This document shows, one piece after another, positions 1 through 7,721 of a stretch of 12,905 bases of DNA. The notes beneath the pieces were generated by a model. That model made no database searches and had not been told where the DNA came from. It was given only the letters and a program-made list of their open reading frames with translations. Both the position numbers and the translations under genes were made by a program. Source of the stretch: Acidobacteriaceae bacterium (GTDB lineage: Bacteria; Acidobacteriota; Terriglobia; Terriglobales; Acidobacteriaceae); NCBI GenBank assembly GCA_030040175.1, contig JASHUF010000007.1:1-12905 (forward strand), written 5' to 3'. How positions within the stretch are numbered: position 1 is the first letter of the stretch; the number at the start of each line of letters is the position of its first letter.

Positions 1-1687
1 TGTACTTGGTATCGAAGATGTACGGGAAATTCTTCACCATCAGGTCGCAAACCACCACGCCGATCTCGGTGGGATAAAAGCGCCCCCGCGAGCCGCCGTG
101 CTTGACCACGTATTCGCGGTCCTGGATGGTGTTGATGATCGACGCGTACGTCGACGGCCGGCCGATGCCCCGCTCCTCCAGCTCCTTCACCAGCGAAGCC
201 TCGTTATACCGCGGCGGAGGCTGCGTGGCGTGCTCCTCGGGCAGCAATTCGTCCAGTCCGAGCGCCTTCACGCCATCCAGGCTGGGCAGCCGGTTGGCGC
301 TCTCGTCGTCCTCGTCCTTTTTGTCTTCGCTCACTTCGTAGACCTTCAGGAAGCCGTCGAAGCGCAGCACCGATCCGCTCACGCGGAAATCGTATTTTTT
401 CCTGGTCTTGGACGAGGTCGCTTCGATGTTGGCAGTCGTCACGTCGTAAACCGCCGGCACCATCTGCGAAGCAACAAAGCGCCTCCAGATCAGCGTGTAA
501 AGTTTGAGCTGTTCATCGCTCAGGTAGCGCGCAATGGACTCCGGCGTCCGCGCCGCGTCCGTGGGGCGAATGGCCTCGTGCGCGTCCTGCGCGTCCTTCT
601 TGCCCTTGTACGCGTTGGGAGCCGCCGGCAGGTACTGCGGGCCCAGCTCCTTTTCGATCCACTCCCGCGCCGCGGTCACCGCCTCCGGCGCCACGCGCGG
701 AGAATCGGTGCGCATGTAGGTGATCAGTCCGGTGGTGCCTTCGGCGCCGATCTCCACGCCCTCGTAAAGCCTCTGTGCCACGCCCATGGTGCGGCGCACG
801 TTGAATCCGAACTTGTTGGCGGCGTCGCGCTGCAGCTGGCTGGTGATGAACGGCGCCAGCGGCCGCCGCTGCTGCTCGCGCGCCTGCACCGACGCGATCG
901 ACCAGCTCGCGTCCTTCAGGTCGGCCAGAATTGCGTCCGTGGTTTTCTTGTCCTTGAGCGCGCTCGAGATGAATTGCTCTTTCCCGTCCTTGTCCTTGCC
1001 GTTGGCCACCCGCGCCGGTTCGCCCTCGATGCCCACGAAGCGCGCTTTGAAGGTTGCTTCTTTCTGCCGATCGGGATGGAGAATGGCGTCGAGGGTCCAG
1101 TATTCGACCGGGCGGAAGGCCGTGATCTCGCGCTCGCGCTCGACGATCAGACGCAGGGCTACCGTCTGCACGCGGCCGGCGGAAAGCCCGCGCCGCACCT
1201 TGTCCCAGAGCAGCGGCGAAATCTGGTAGCCCACCAGGCGGTCGAGCACGCGCCGGGTCTGCTGCGCATCGACTAAGTTTTGATCGATGTCGCGGGCATG
1301 GTCGAAGGCCTCCTGCACCGCCTTCTTGGTGATCTCGTTGAAGGTCACGCGGCGGATTTTTTTCCGCTCCCTGGCGTTTGTCCCCAGTTGCAGCGCCAGG
1401 TGGTACGCAATGGCCTCGCCTTCGCGATCGGGATCGGGGGCAAGATAAATCTCGTCCGCCTTCGCGCCCAGCTTCTTGAGCTGGTCCACCACTTTTTCCT
1501 TGCCCGGAGAGACAATCAGCTCCGGCGCAAAGGTGCGCTTCTTCAACTCCACGCCGATTTCGTTCTTGGGCAGATCCATGATGTGCCCAACCGACGCGCG
1601 TACTTCGAACCGTTTACCCAGGTACTTCTCGATCGTCTTTGCCTTCGCGGGCGATTCGACGATCACCAATGATTTGCTGGTTGCCAT
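1..1687 (-). CDS. topA: DNA topoisomerase I (type IA), partial: C-terminus beyond left edge
   Basis: Type IA topoisomerase that relaxes negatively supercoiled DNA by transient cleavage of one strand through a 5'-phosphotyrosine. The 562 visible residues read without interruption from the ATG at 1687. An N-terminal Toprim domain begins VIVESPAKAKTI (residues 8-19) and has the acidic metal site DPDREGEA at 85-92. The catalytic tyrosine is Y324 in GLITYMRTDS (codon 718-716). Further on are DAHEAIRPT and, near the left edge, QPPPRYNEASLVKELEERG followed by IGRPSTYA, all typical of TopA. The C-terminal zinc-ribbon or repeat region lies outside the window. The start is supported by the family N-terminus (MATSKSLVIVESPAKAK), although only a weak, distant purine-rich ribosome site (GGGGAAG, about 14 bases upstream) is present. 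It lies on the same strand as dprA, a common pairing, but 455 bases away, so it may have its own promoter. Identification is very secure. Confidence 0.97.
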   Translation of the reverse strand, partial: MATSKSLVIVESPAKAKTIEKYLGKRFEVRASVGHIMDLPKNEIGVELKKRTFAPELIVSPGKEKVVDQLKKLGAKADEIYLAPDPDREGEAIAYHLALQLGTNARERKKIRRVTFNEITKKAVQEAFDHARDIDQNLVDAQQTRRVLDRLVGYQISPLLWDKVRRGLSAGRVQTVALRLIVEREREITAFRPVEYWTLDAILHPDRQKEATFKARFVGIEGEPARVANGKDKDGKEQFISSALKDKKTTDAILADLKDASWSIASVQAREQQRRPLAPFITSQLQRDAANKFGFNVRRTMGVAQRLYEGVEIGAEGTTGLITYMRTDSPRVAPEAVTAAREWIEKELGPQYLPAAPNAYKGKKDAQDAHEAIRPTDAARTPESIARYLSDEQLKLYTLIWRRFVASQMVPAVYDVTTANIEATSSKTRKKYDFRVSGSVLRFDGFLKVYEVSEDKKDEDDESANRLPSLDGVKALGLDELLPEEHATQPPPRYNEASLVKELEERGIGRPSTYASIINTIQDREYVVKHGGSRGRFYPTEIGVVVCDLMVKNFPYIFDTKY

Positions 1688-2142
1688 TCTGAATCAGTTC
1701 TTCCCCATCTTTCCGCTTGCCCCGGCATTCGTCCTGTTCGACTCATTCCCGGACTCTTGGTTTATTTCGCCCACGTTTTATTCCTGAAGCCGCTCCCGGT
1801 CCCTCGGCTTCCCTTCCGCCCCCTTTTTCCCGGTGCGGTCAAAACAGCCTTGCAAATGTTGCACCGTAACACGGAACCCTGCTTCATTTCCACTGCACAC
1901 AGGCCGAATTCCCTTCCGCGATCCCGCCTCCTGGTGCAATTCGGCCCATTTCGCGGCAGCCGGATGGCCGCGCTAACCCTTTCCAAATCTTTTGGCTGGA
2001 GCTCAATCCCTCGCGGCTGGACCGCTTGGCGACGGGCGAGCCGGAAAATTCTCTCGCCTGCGGGGGTACAGCCAGACCGGAGCCTGGCTCCTGCACAGAT
2101 CTGCGTCCGACGAGGCTCCTCCCCGGATGAATTCCTTCCATA
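1688..2142. other. dprA-topA intergenic gap, no convincing gene
   Basis: This is 455 bases between the dprA stop and the topA start, both on the minus strand. It should hold the topA promoter and leader, but I see no clean sigma70 hexamer pair. A TTGACC (minus strand, near 1837) lacks a -10 at the right distance, and AT-rich patches (AATAAA, AAATAAA near 1760-1783) lack a -35. The minus strand can encode a short peptide from about 1887 to 1762 (MKQGSVLRCNICKAVL at its start, with one CxxC). Its codons (AGG, GGG, CGA, TTA) differ from those of neighbouring genes and its ribosome site is poor. A hairpin lies at 2070-2091. The lower GC bias and C-rich plus strand suggest non-coding DNA or a decayed small gene. 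Confidence 0.6.
2070..2091 (-). other. hairpin downstream of dprA
   Basis: AGCCAG (2070-2075) pairs with CTGGCT (2084-2089). An overlapping alternative stem is GGAGC/GCTCC with a 3-base loop (2079-2091). It lies about 50 bases past the dprA stop in the direction of dprA transcription. There is no immediate T-tract on the minus strand, so it is not a canonical intrinsic terminator. It could attenuate read-through into topA or protect a 3' end, or it may be chance in GC-rich DNA. Confidence 0.25.
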
Positions 2143-3324
2143 TTACAGGGTTCTAACGTAATTCTTGCCGGGAAGGCACCGGACACGGCCCGTGAGCTCG
2201 AGCTCAAAGAGCGCTGTAAATACTTCAGAAGAAGTGAGTTGAGCCTCCAGCAGCTCGAGAATCTCATCGATCTGCAGGCTCTGGTCGGCGTGCAGAACCT
2301 CAAGAACCATTGCTTCCTCGGGCCGAAGCACCGGTTCCGGCAGTAAGGATGCGAAGTGCTCCGGCTTGGATTCACCTGGAGCCTCGGCCTCAAGCTCCAG
2401 CCGCACATCCGAGGGGAGTTCCTCCCAGACATCCTCCCACGTGGCCACCAGCTTGGCGCCCTGTTTTATCAATGTGTTAGGCGTCCATGACCCTTTGCTG
2501 GTCACATTGCCCGGGACGGCGAACAGGTCGCGGTTCTGCTCCGCGGCACAGCGGGCCGTGACCCGGGTTCCCGAGTTTTCACCGGCTTCGACCACGAGCA
2601 CCGCCAGGCAAAGCCCGCTGAGAATCCGGTTCCGGCGGGGAAAGTTCTGCGGCGCGGGGAAGGTTCCCATGGGCAGCTCCGAGACGATGGCGCCGCCGAG
2701 GGCGAGAATCTCGTCTGCGAGTTTCTTGTTTTCTTTGGGATAGACCACATCGATCCCCGTTCCCCAAACGGCGGCCGTAGGCATGCGCGCGGCCAGCGCG
2801 CCCTTGTGGGCGCAGGAATCGATGCCGCGCGCCATCCCGCTCACAATCAACAGGCGCCGGGCAGCCAGGTCGCGCGCCAGCATCTCCGCCACACCCGTGC
2901 CATAGGGCGACGGATGCCGCGTTCCCACCACCGCAAGCGCCGGACGGCTCAGCAGCCGGGCATCGCCGCGCACCCACAGCACCGGAGGCGGATCGTAAAT
3001 CTCCCGCAGCCGCTCGGGATACGCTTCGCAGCCGTAGGTCACTATCAGAGCGTTCTCGGCCGCCACCTGGGCCCACTCCGCCTCGGCCGCGGCCCGTGCT
3101 TTGCCTTCGAAGATGAACTGCGCTGCCTCCGCCGGAAACCGCAACCCTTCGAGCGCGGTCAATCCAAGCTCGAAGATCCGGCTTGGCGCCTCCAATTCCT
3201 TCACAGCGTCGAGAATGCGCTTCGGGCCCAGGCCGGGAGCCAGCGCCAGGGCCAGCCACGCCAGCCGGTTTTCGTCCAGCGCGCGAGCGCGATCCGCGCC
3301 TAGGTTTTCAGCTTGTACCCCCAT
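2143..3324 (-). CDS. dprA: DNA processing protein DprA (Smf)
   Basis: DprA binds incoming single-stranded DNA in the cytoplasm and loads RecA during natural transformation. The 393 residues show three parts. An N-terminal helical region (about 18-100) contains a helix-hairpin-helix-like stretch, LAPGLGPKRILDAV. The Rossmann-like core (about 105-300) has GTRHPSPYG (134-142), SGMARGID (162-169), GTGIDVVYPKEN (188-199), FPRRNRILSGL (228-238), SGTRVTA (251-257), VPGN (270-273) and a TLIKQGAKL motif. A C-terminal winged-helix-like segment (about 333-393) ends in NYVRTL. I chose the ATG at 3324 because AAAGGGCG lies just upstream. An in-frame GTG at 3354 would add 10 residues but has no ribosome site. 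GTR and SGTRVTA replace the more usual GSR and SGSLITA, a minor variation. Transcription probably starts near 3404 from the promoter at 3411-3438. Confidence 0.95.
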   Translation of the reverse strand: MGVQAENLGADRARALDENRLAWLALALAPGLGPKRILDAVKELEAPSRIFELGLTALEGLRFPAEAAQFIFEGKARAAAEAEWAQVAAENALIVTYGCEAYPERLREIYDPPPVLWVRGDARLLSRPALAVVGTRHPSPYGTGVAEMLARDLAARRLLIVSGMARGIDSCAHKGALAARMPTAAVWGTGIDVVYPKENKKLADEILALGGAIVSELPMGTFPAPQNFPRRNRILSGLCLAVLVVEAGENSGTRVTARCAAEQNRDLFAVPGNVTSKGSWTPNTLIKQGAKLVATWEDVWEELPSDVRLELEAEAPGESKPEHFASLLPEPVLRPEEAMVLEVLHADQSLQIDEILELLEAQLTSSEVFTALFELELTGRVRCLPGKNYVRTL

Positions 3325-3410
3325 TGCGTCGCCCTTTCGACCAAAGATCTGCACGCGTGCGGATGTAGCCGCCCCAATTCGAAATCCTGCTCAGGGGAAA
3401 TTGCGCTCAC

Positions 3411-3438
3411 CTTATTCCGTGCAGTTACGGAAAGTCAA
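3411..3438 (-). promoter_or_regulatory. predicted sigma70-type promoter of dprA
   Basis: On the minus strand, TTGACT (3438-3433, five of six to TTGACA) is followed after 16 bases by AATAAG (3416-3411, four of six to TATAAT). This places transcription start near 3404, giving a leader of about 80 bases to the dprA ATG. The -35 box lies inside the first of the 21-base-spaced repeats, so a protein bound there would compete with RNA polymerase. The prediction rests on hexamer match only. Confidence 0.5.
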
Positions 3439-3478
3439 GAGTGTGTTACTGAAAGTCAATTTTCGATTACTGCAAGCC
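3425..3478. repeat. three imperfect direct repeats at 21-base spacing
   Basis: TTACGGAAAGTCAA (3425-3438), TTACTGAAAGTCAA (3446-3459) and TTACTGCAAGCC (3467-3478) begin exactly 21 bases apart. The first two differ at one position in 14; the third is more diverged. A 21-base period is two helical turns, placing all copies on one face of the DNA, as expected for iterated binding sites of a regulator. The first copy overlaps the predicted dprA -35 box. No binding protein can be named from the sequence. Confidence 0.6.
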
Positions 3479-3593
3479 GGGGGCAGTCACACTTTTTCAA
3501 GCCGAGTCAGAGCGGGATTCGGCGATGATCGATCTTTAGGTTTTCCAGGTTTCGGCGTGACCAAAGACCCGAACCCTAAACGAATAAGGATGC

Positions 3594-3622
3594 GTGCCCG
3601 GCCTAAAAACCTTCCCGGGCAC
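3594..3622 (+). other. 8-bp inverted repeat in the leader of the protease gene
   Basis: GTGCCCGG (3594-3601) and CCGGGCAC (3615-3622) form a perfect 8-bp GC-rich stem around a 13-base loop (CCTAAAAACCTTC). It ends 11 bases before the protease ATG at 3634. No U-tract follows, so it is not an intrinsic terminator. It may be an operator, an mRNA hairpin that limits ribosome access, or the end of the dprA-side region. There is no good Shine-Dalgarno between it and the ATG. Confidence 0.4.
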
Positions 3623-3633
3623 TTCTGGGCTTA

Positions 3634-6600
3634 ATGGTGAAAAAAGGCGTATTGTGCCGCTGGCTCACAGCGGCTTCTTTCTTCTTTGGCTCTCTCGCTC
3701 TTGCGCAACCCGCGCTGCAGGTGCTGCACGGCCATGTGCGCCCCGCGGTCGTGAACGGCAAGGCCGCGCCGGCCGGGCTCATGCCGCCCGCGACGCGTCT
3801 CGAGCTCTCTCTCGTGCTTCCGCTTCGAAATCAGGCTGAACTCGCCAGCCTGCTCAGCCGCCTTTACGACCCTTCGAGCCCCGACTACCGTCACTTCCTC
3901 ACCCAGTCGCAGTTCACAGAACAGTTTTCGCCTTCGGCAGACGATTACAACGCCGTGGTGAACTTCGCGCGCGCCCATGGATTTGCGGTGACGGCTTCGC
4001 CCGCCAACCGGCTGGTGGTGCCCATCAGCGGCACCGTCGCACAAGTGGAAGAGGCTTTCAACGTGCGCATGGGGCTCTACCGTCATCCCACGGAAGACCG
4101 TCTCTTCTTTTCGCCCGACCGCGAGCCCAGCCTCGATTTGACCGTGCCCATCGCGCACATCGCCGGACTGGACAATTTCTCCCTCCCGCAGCCCATGGTC
4201 ACGCGCGCAAATTCCACCACGGCATCGGAAGCAGCCACGGCGGGCACCGGCTCCGGCCCCGGCGGCTCCTACCTCGCGAGCGACCTGCGCGCGGCCTATT
4301 ACGGCGCCACGGCTCTCACGGGCGCCGGGCAGACGGTCGGATTGCTCGAGTTCGACGGCTACAACCTCAGCGACGTAAACCTGACCTTTTCGAGCGCCGG
4401 CCAGTCGACCGGCGTCCCGGTCAACAACGTGCTCCTCGACGGCCAAACGGGCGCATCGGTCTCCGGCGACGACAGCGAAGAAGTGCTCGACATCGTGCAG
4501 GCCATCGGCATGGCGCCGGCCTTGAGCCAGGTGCGCGTCTACATCGGCGCGAGCGACGTGGACATCCTCAACGCCATGGCCTCCGAGGACCTGGCGCAAC
4601 AGATCAGCATCGCCTGGTCCTGGAATCCCGCCGACCCGGCGACGGACGATGAGTTCTTCGAGGAGCTGGCCGCGCAAGGCCAGAGCGTCTTTGCGGCCTC
4701 AGGCGACTGGGGCGAGTTCGACCCGTACTTCGACAACTTTTATCCTGCTGAAGACGCCTACGTGACTGCGGTGGGCGGAACGGACCTGACCACGGAGGGC
4801 GCCGCCGGTTCGTGGACGGCGGAGACGGCATGGAACTGGAGCGGAGGCGGCGTCAGTCCGGATGGCATTCCCCTTCCGGCCTGGCAGGCAGGCGTAGCCA
4901 ATTCCAGCAACGGCGGCTCGAACACCCTGCGCAATGTGCCCGATGTGGCAGCGGAAGCGAATACCGACAACTACCTGTGCGCGATGGGTGTGTGCGGGGG
5001 AAATTTCGGAGGCACCAGCTTTGCCGCGCCGCGGTGGGCCGGTTTCATGGCGCTCGCCAACCAACAGGCCGCGGAAAACGGCGACCCCTCCGTGGGTTTC
5101 CTCAATCCGGCCATCTATGCGCTCGGCGAAGGCTCCGATTATGGCGACGACTTTCACGACATTGTGAGCGGGAACAACGACGCGCGGGACAACTGCTGCG
5201 GATGGCCGTACTACAACGCCGTTCCCGGCTACGACCTGGTCACCGGCTGGGGAAGCCCGGAGGGGCAGAGCCTGATCGACGCCCTCGCGCCGCAGGCGCC
5301 GCCGAGCTTTGCGCTTTCTTCGTCGGCGAGCGCGCTCTCCATTGATCCCGGCAGCTCCGGCCAGGCCACCATCGCCGTCGCGCAGAACTCGGGATCGGCG
5401 CAGAATGTGGCCCTGGCGGTCTCCGGACTGCCCGGCGGCGTGAGCGCAAGCTGGAGCGCAAATCCAGCTTCCGGCAAGAGCGTGCTGACGCTTGCCGTGG
5501 CCAGCTCGGCAACGCGCGGCTCTTATCTGCTCACCGTGACCGGCACGTCGGGCGCGCAGACGGCGTCCACGAGCCTTGAATTCACAGTGAACGCTCCCGG
5601 CTTCACGCTTTCGCCCGCACCCTCGAGTCTGAAGATTTATCCCGGCACCTCGGGCACGGCAACCTTCCTCATGACCGGGCTCGCCGGCTTCAGCGGGGCC
5701 GTGAATCTGGCCGTCACCTCCGGATTGCCCAGCGGCGTAACGGCGTCCTGGGTGAACAACCCGACAACGGACATGAGCACGCTTACGCTCACGGCCAGCG
5801 ATTCGGCGCCAACCAACACCGATGCGCTGCTCACCGTGACCGGTACCGCCGGCAATCTGACCGCCACGGCCACGCTGGCAGTGGCTGTGACTCCTCCGCT
5901 GTTTTATCTCGATATCGCGCCTTATCCGGCGACGATCGTGCAGGGACAAACGGTAACCACCACGGTGTCGGTGGTTCCTGTCGATCAATTCAGCGACACC
6001 ATCAAGCTTTCCGCGCCTGCGCTTCCAGCGGGAGTGACCGCCTCCTTCACTCCGGCCACCATTCAATTCGGCCAGACCAGCGTACTTACGCTCACAGCTT
6101 CGAGCGCCGCGCCGGTGGGTGCGGGCGTGGCCGCGGTTGAGGCCGGCGGATCCTATGCAGAAACCCTCAATCAGTTCAATCTGGCCGTGACCGCCGCGCC
6201 GGCGCCGGCTTTCACCCTCGAGGTCGCGCAATCCTCGCTGTCTCTCGCGCAGGGGGGATCCGCCACAGACGGGATTACGATCACGGCGCAAAATGGATTC
6301 ACGGGTAGCGTGAGCCTGAGCGTGACCGCGGGACTGCCTCCGGGCGTGACCGCGTCGCTCGCTCCCAACACGGCCACGGGAAGCAGCCAGTTGATGCTTT
6401 CCGCCGGCAATACGGCCGCTGCCGGCTTTTACACGCTCTGGATCACGGGCACGGCGGGTAAGCAATCGACGGCCGCGACCATCTTCCTCGCGGTCAATCC
6501 GCCTCCCGGATTTACGCTCTCCGCATCGCCCGATGCGGTGACGGTCGTGCAGGGCGCAGGGGCAACGGACCAGGTAACGGTGATCCCGCAAGCAGGATTC

Positions 6601-7677
6601 AGCGGCGCCGTCAATCTTGCCCTCACTTCAGCCCTGCCCGGCGGGATGACCGCGTCCTTTGCGCCGAATTCCACCTCCGGGAGCAGCGCCTTGGCGCTCA
6701 ACGCAGATTACTCCGTACCCGCGGGAACCTATTCTTTGACGATTGCAGGTACGTCAGCCGGGCGCACCGTCACCACGACCGTTCCCCTGAATGTGGAGGC
6801 CGTGAGCGCCATGCCGACAACCACGGCGCTCACCATTTCGCCGGGAAATACCGCGCTCGTTGCCGGCCAGCCCTACACGCTCACCGCGACCGTAACCCCG
6901 GCGGGGGGAGCCGATGTGCCCACAGGACAGGTGGTCTTCACCCTCGGCGGCCAATCCGCGGCAGCGCCGCTCAATTCTCTCGGCGTGGCGACGCTGACGA
7001 CCACGGCCCCTTCCGAGACAGGCAATCTGAGCCTTTCGGCCGCTTACCCGGGAGCTCCGGGATTGGCGGCAAGCTCATCCGTCACGCTGAATGAGTCCAT
7101 CGCTGCGCCCGTTCCCGCCGCATTCGCGCTCGCGGCAACCGCGGTGAGCCTCGCGCCCGGCGCCACCACGGGCAATACATCGACAGTTACAATCACGCCC
7201 ACCGGCGGCTTTGCGGGAGCTGTGAACCTGACGGCCCAGATCGTTTCCGCTCCGGCCCGCGCCAGGAACCTTCCCGCGCTGAGCTTCGGCGCAACCACAC
7301 CGGCCGCTCTCCATTCGAACGTGTCGAGTGCGACGACCGCAATTCTCACCATCTCCACCGCCGCCAGCAATTCGGCCATGGCCACGCCGCCGCGCGGCAG
7401 ATTCGGATTTCTCGCATCGGGGGGGACGGCTCTGGCCTGCATCTTCCTCATCGGCATTCCGCGGCGGCGCCGGGGGCGCGCGCTCTTCGGGATGATCGCG
7501 TTGTTCTTTGTGCTCGCGGGCGGAATGATTGCCTGCGGCGGAAGCCTTGCCGCTTCCGGTGCGTCGGGAGACGGCTCGCAAAGCACCGGCACCACCCCGG
7601 GCGTCTACAGCATCACGGTGACCGGCACCTCTGGCGCCACTACGGCCGCGACCAGCGTGATCCTCACGGTGCAATAG
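3634..7677 (+). CDS. secreted S53 family (sedolisin/kumamolisin-like) serine-carboxyl protease with Ig-like repeats
   Basis: A 1347-residue exported endopeptidase of the sedolisin type, usually acid-active. The signal peptide has VKK and a hydrophobic core ending ALA-QP, with likely cleavage after A24. An activation pro-domain (about 40-185) contains SSPDYRHFLTQSQF. In the catalytic domain (about 200-557) the Glu/Asp pair is E282 and D286 (SEEVLD), the oxyanion Asp is D358 (SGDWG) and the nucleophile is S462 (GGTSFAAP). A calcium-site-like end follows (DIVSGNNDA...YDLVTGWGSPEG). Five Ig-like repeats of about 98-103 residues start at F559, F657, F757, F860 and F960. A bacterial Ig (Big-type) domain follows from about 1060, then a sixth repeat from F1164. 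That last repeat is interrupted at about 1257-1303 by two hydrophobic segments flanking PRRRRGR, with a lipobox-like MIAC (C1301), and then finishes with a strand ending in VILTVQ. The start has a weak ribosome site. Family assignment is secure; substrate is unknown. Confidence 0.95.
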   Translation: MVKKGVLCRWLTAASFFFGSLALAQPALQVLHGHVRPAVVNGKAAPAGLMPPATRLELSLVLPLRNQAELASLLSRLYDPSSPDYRHFLTQSQFTEQFSPSADDYNAVVNFARAHGFAVTASPANRLVVPISGTVAQVEEAFNVRMGLYRHPTEDRLFFSPDREPSLDLTVPIAHIAGLDNFSLPQPMVTRANSTTASEAATAGTGSGPGGSYLASDLRAAYYGATALTGAGQTVGLLEFDGYNLSDVNLTFSSAGQSTGVPVNNVLLDGQTGASVSGDDSEEVLDIVQAIGMAPALSQVRVYIGASDVDILNAMASEDLAQQISIAWSWNPADPATDDEFFEELAAQGQSVFAASGDWGEFDPYFDNFYPAEDAYVTAVGGTDLTTEGAAGSWTAETAWNWSGGGVSPDGIPLPAWQAGVANSSNGGSNTLRNVPDVAAEANTDNYLCAMGVCGGNFGGTSFAAPRWAGFMALANQQAAENGDPSVGFLNPAIYALGEGSDYGDDFHDIVSGNNDARDNCCGWPYYNAVPGYDLVTGWGSPEGQSLIDALAPQAPPSFALSSSASALSIDPGSSGQATIAVAQNSGSAQNVALAVSGLPGGVSASWSANPASGKSVLTLAVASSATRGSYLLTVTGTSGAQTASTSLEFTVNAPGFTLSPAPSSLKIYPGTSGTATFLMTGLAGFSGAVNLAVTSGLPSGVTASWVNNPTTDMSTLTLTASDSAPTNTDALLTVTGTAGNLTATATLAVAVTPPLFYLDIAPYPATIVQGQTVTTTVSVVPVDQFSDTIKLSAPALPAGVTASFTPATIQFGQTSVLTLTASSAAPVGAGVAAVEAGGSYAETLNQFNLAVTAAPAPAFTLEVAQSSLSLAQGGSATDGITITAQNGFTGSVSLSVTAGLPPGVTASLAPNTATGSSQLMLSAGNTAAAGFYTLWITGTAGKQSTAATIFLAVNPPPGFTLSASPDAVTVVQGAGATDQVTVIPQAGFSGAVNLALTSALPGGMTASFAPNSTSGSSALALNADYSVPAGTYSLTIAGTSAGRTVTTTVPLNVEAVSAMPTTTALTISPGNTALVAGQPYTLTATVTPAGGADVPTGQVVFTLGGQSAAAPLNSLGVATLTTTAPSETGNLSLSAAYPGAPGLAASSSVTLNESIAAPVPAAFALAATAVSLAPGATTGNTSTVTITPTGGFAGAVNLTAQIVSAPARARNLPALSFGATTPAALHSNVSSATTAILTISTAASNSAMATPPRGRFGFLASGGTALACIFLIGIPRRRRGRALFGMIALFFVLAGGMIACGGSLAASGASGDGSQSTGTTPGVYSITVTGTSGATTAATSVILTVQ
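7402..7542 (+). other. embedded transmembrane hairpin in the protease C-terminus
   Basis: This stretch encodes protease residues about 1257-1303. A first hydrophobic segment (about 1257-1275) includes TALACIFLIGI. A basic cluster PRRRRGR (1276-1282) follows, then a second hydrophobic segment (about 1283-1299) and a cysteine C1301 in the context GGMIACGGS. The cysteine context resembles a lipoprotein cleavage box, although residue -2 is Ile. Flanking sequence is a low-complexity A/S/T/G linker, and the Ig-like fold resumes at about residue 1320. It could be a membrane anchor or sorting signal. Confidence 0.7.
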
Positions 7678-7721
7678 CGCGCAGCACGCATCGTTGGACC
7701 CGGATTGTTAGTCTAAGAACT

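Larger units (their letters stand above)
3325..3633. promoter_or_regulatory. divergent control region between dprA and the S53 protease gene
   Basis: This is 309 bases of non-coding DNA between two divergent genes. It contains the dprA ribosome site, the dprA promoter, a block of 21-base-spaced direct repeats and a hairpin near the protease start, each listed separately. I found no convincing sigma70 promoter for the protease. GTGACC (near 3557) and GAATAA (near 3581) are weak and badly spaced. No small ORF stands out. Confidence 0.7.

Noticed and set aside
98..1276. Open frame of about 390 codons on the plus strand opposite topA
   Set aside because: It lies wholly antisense to unmistakable TopA sequence, has biased R/H/V/L composition and no family motif.
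2070..2091. Hairpin after dprA as an intrinsic terminator
   Set aside because: No T-tract follows the stem in the dprA direction, so it is only recorded as a hairpin.
1757..2161. 134-codon plus-strand open frame in the dprA-topA gap
   Set aside because: No ribosome site and no recognisable domain. It overlaps the end of dprA and is opposite in direction to both neighbours.
3425..3478. The 21-base-spaced repeats as a CRISPR array or replication iterons
   Set aside because: Only three short, diverging units with no unique spacers of CRISPR length, no cas genes, no DnaA-box cluster and no replication gene nearby. Regulatory sites fit better.
4699..6591. Very long open frame (about 630 codons) on the minus strand opposite the protease
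   Set aside because: Its translation is arginine- and glycine-rich with no recognisable motif. It mirrors the GC-rich codon pattern of the S53 gene, a common artefact in high-GC DNA.
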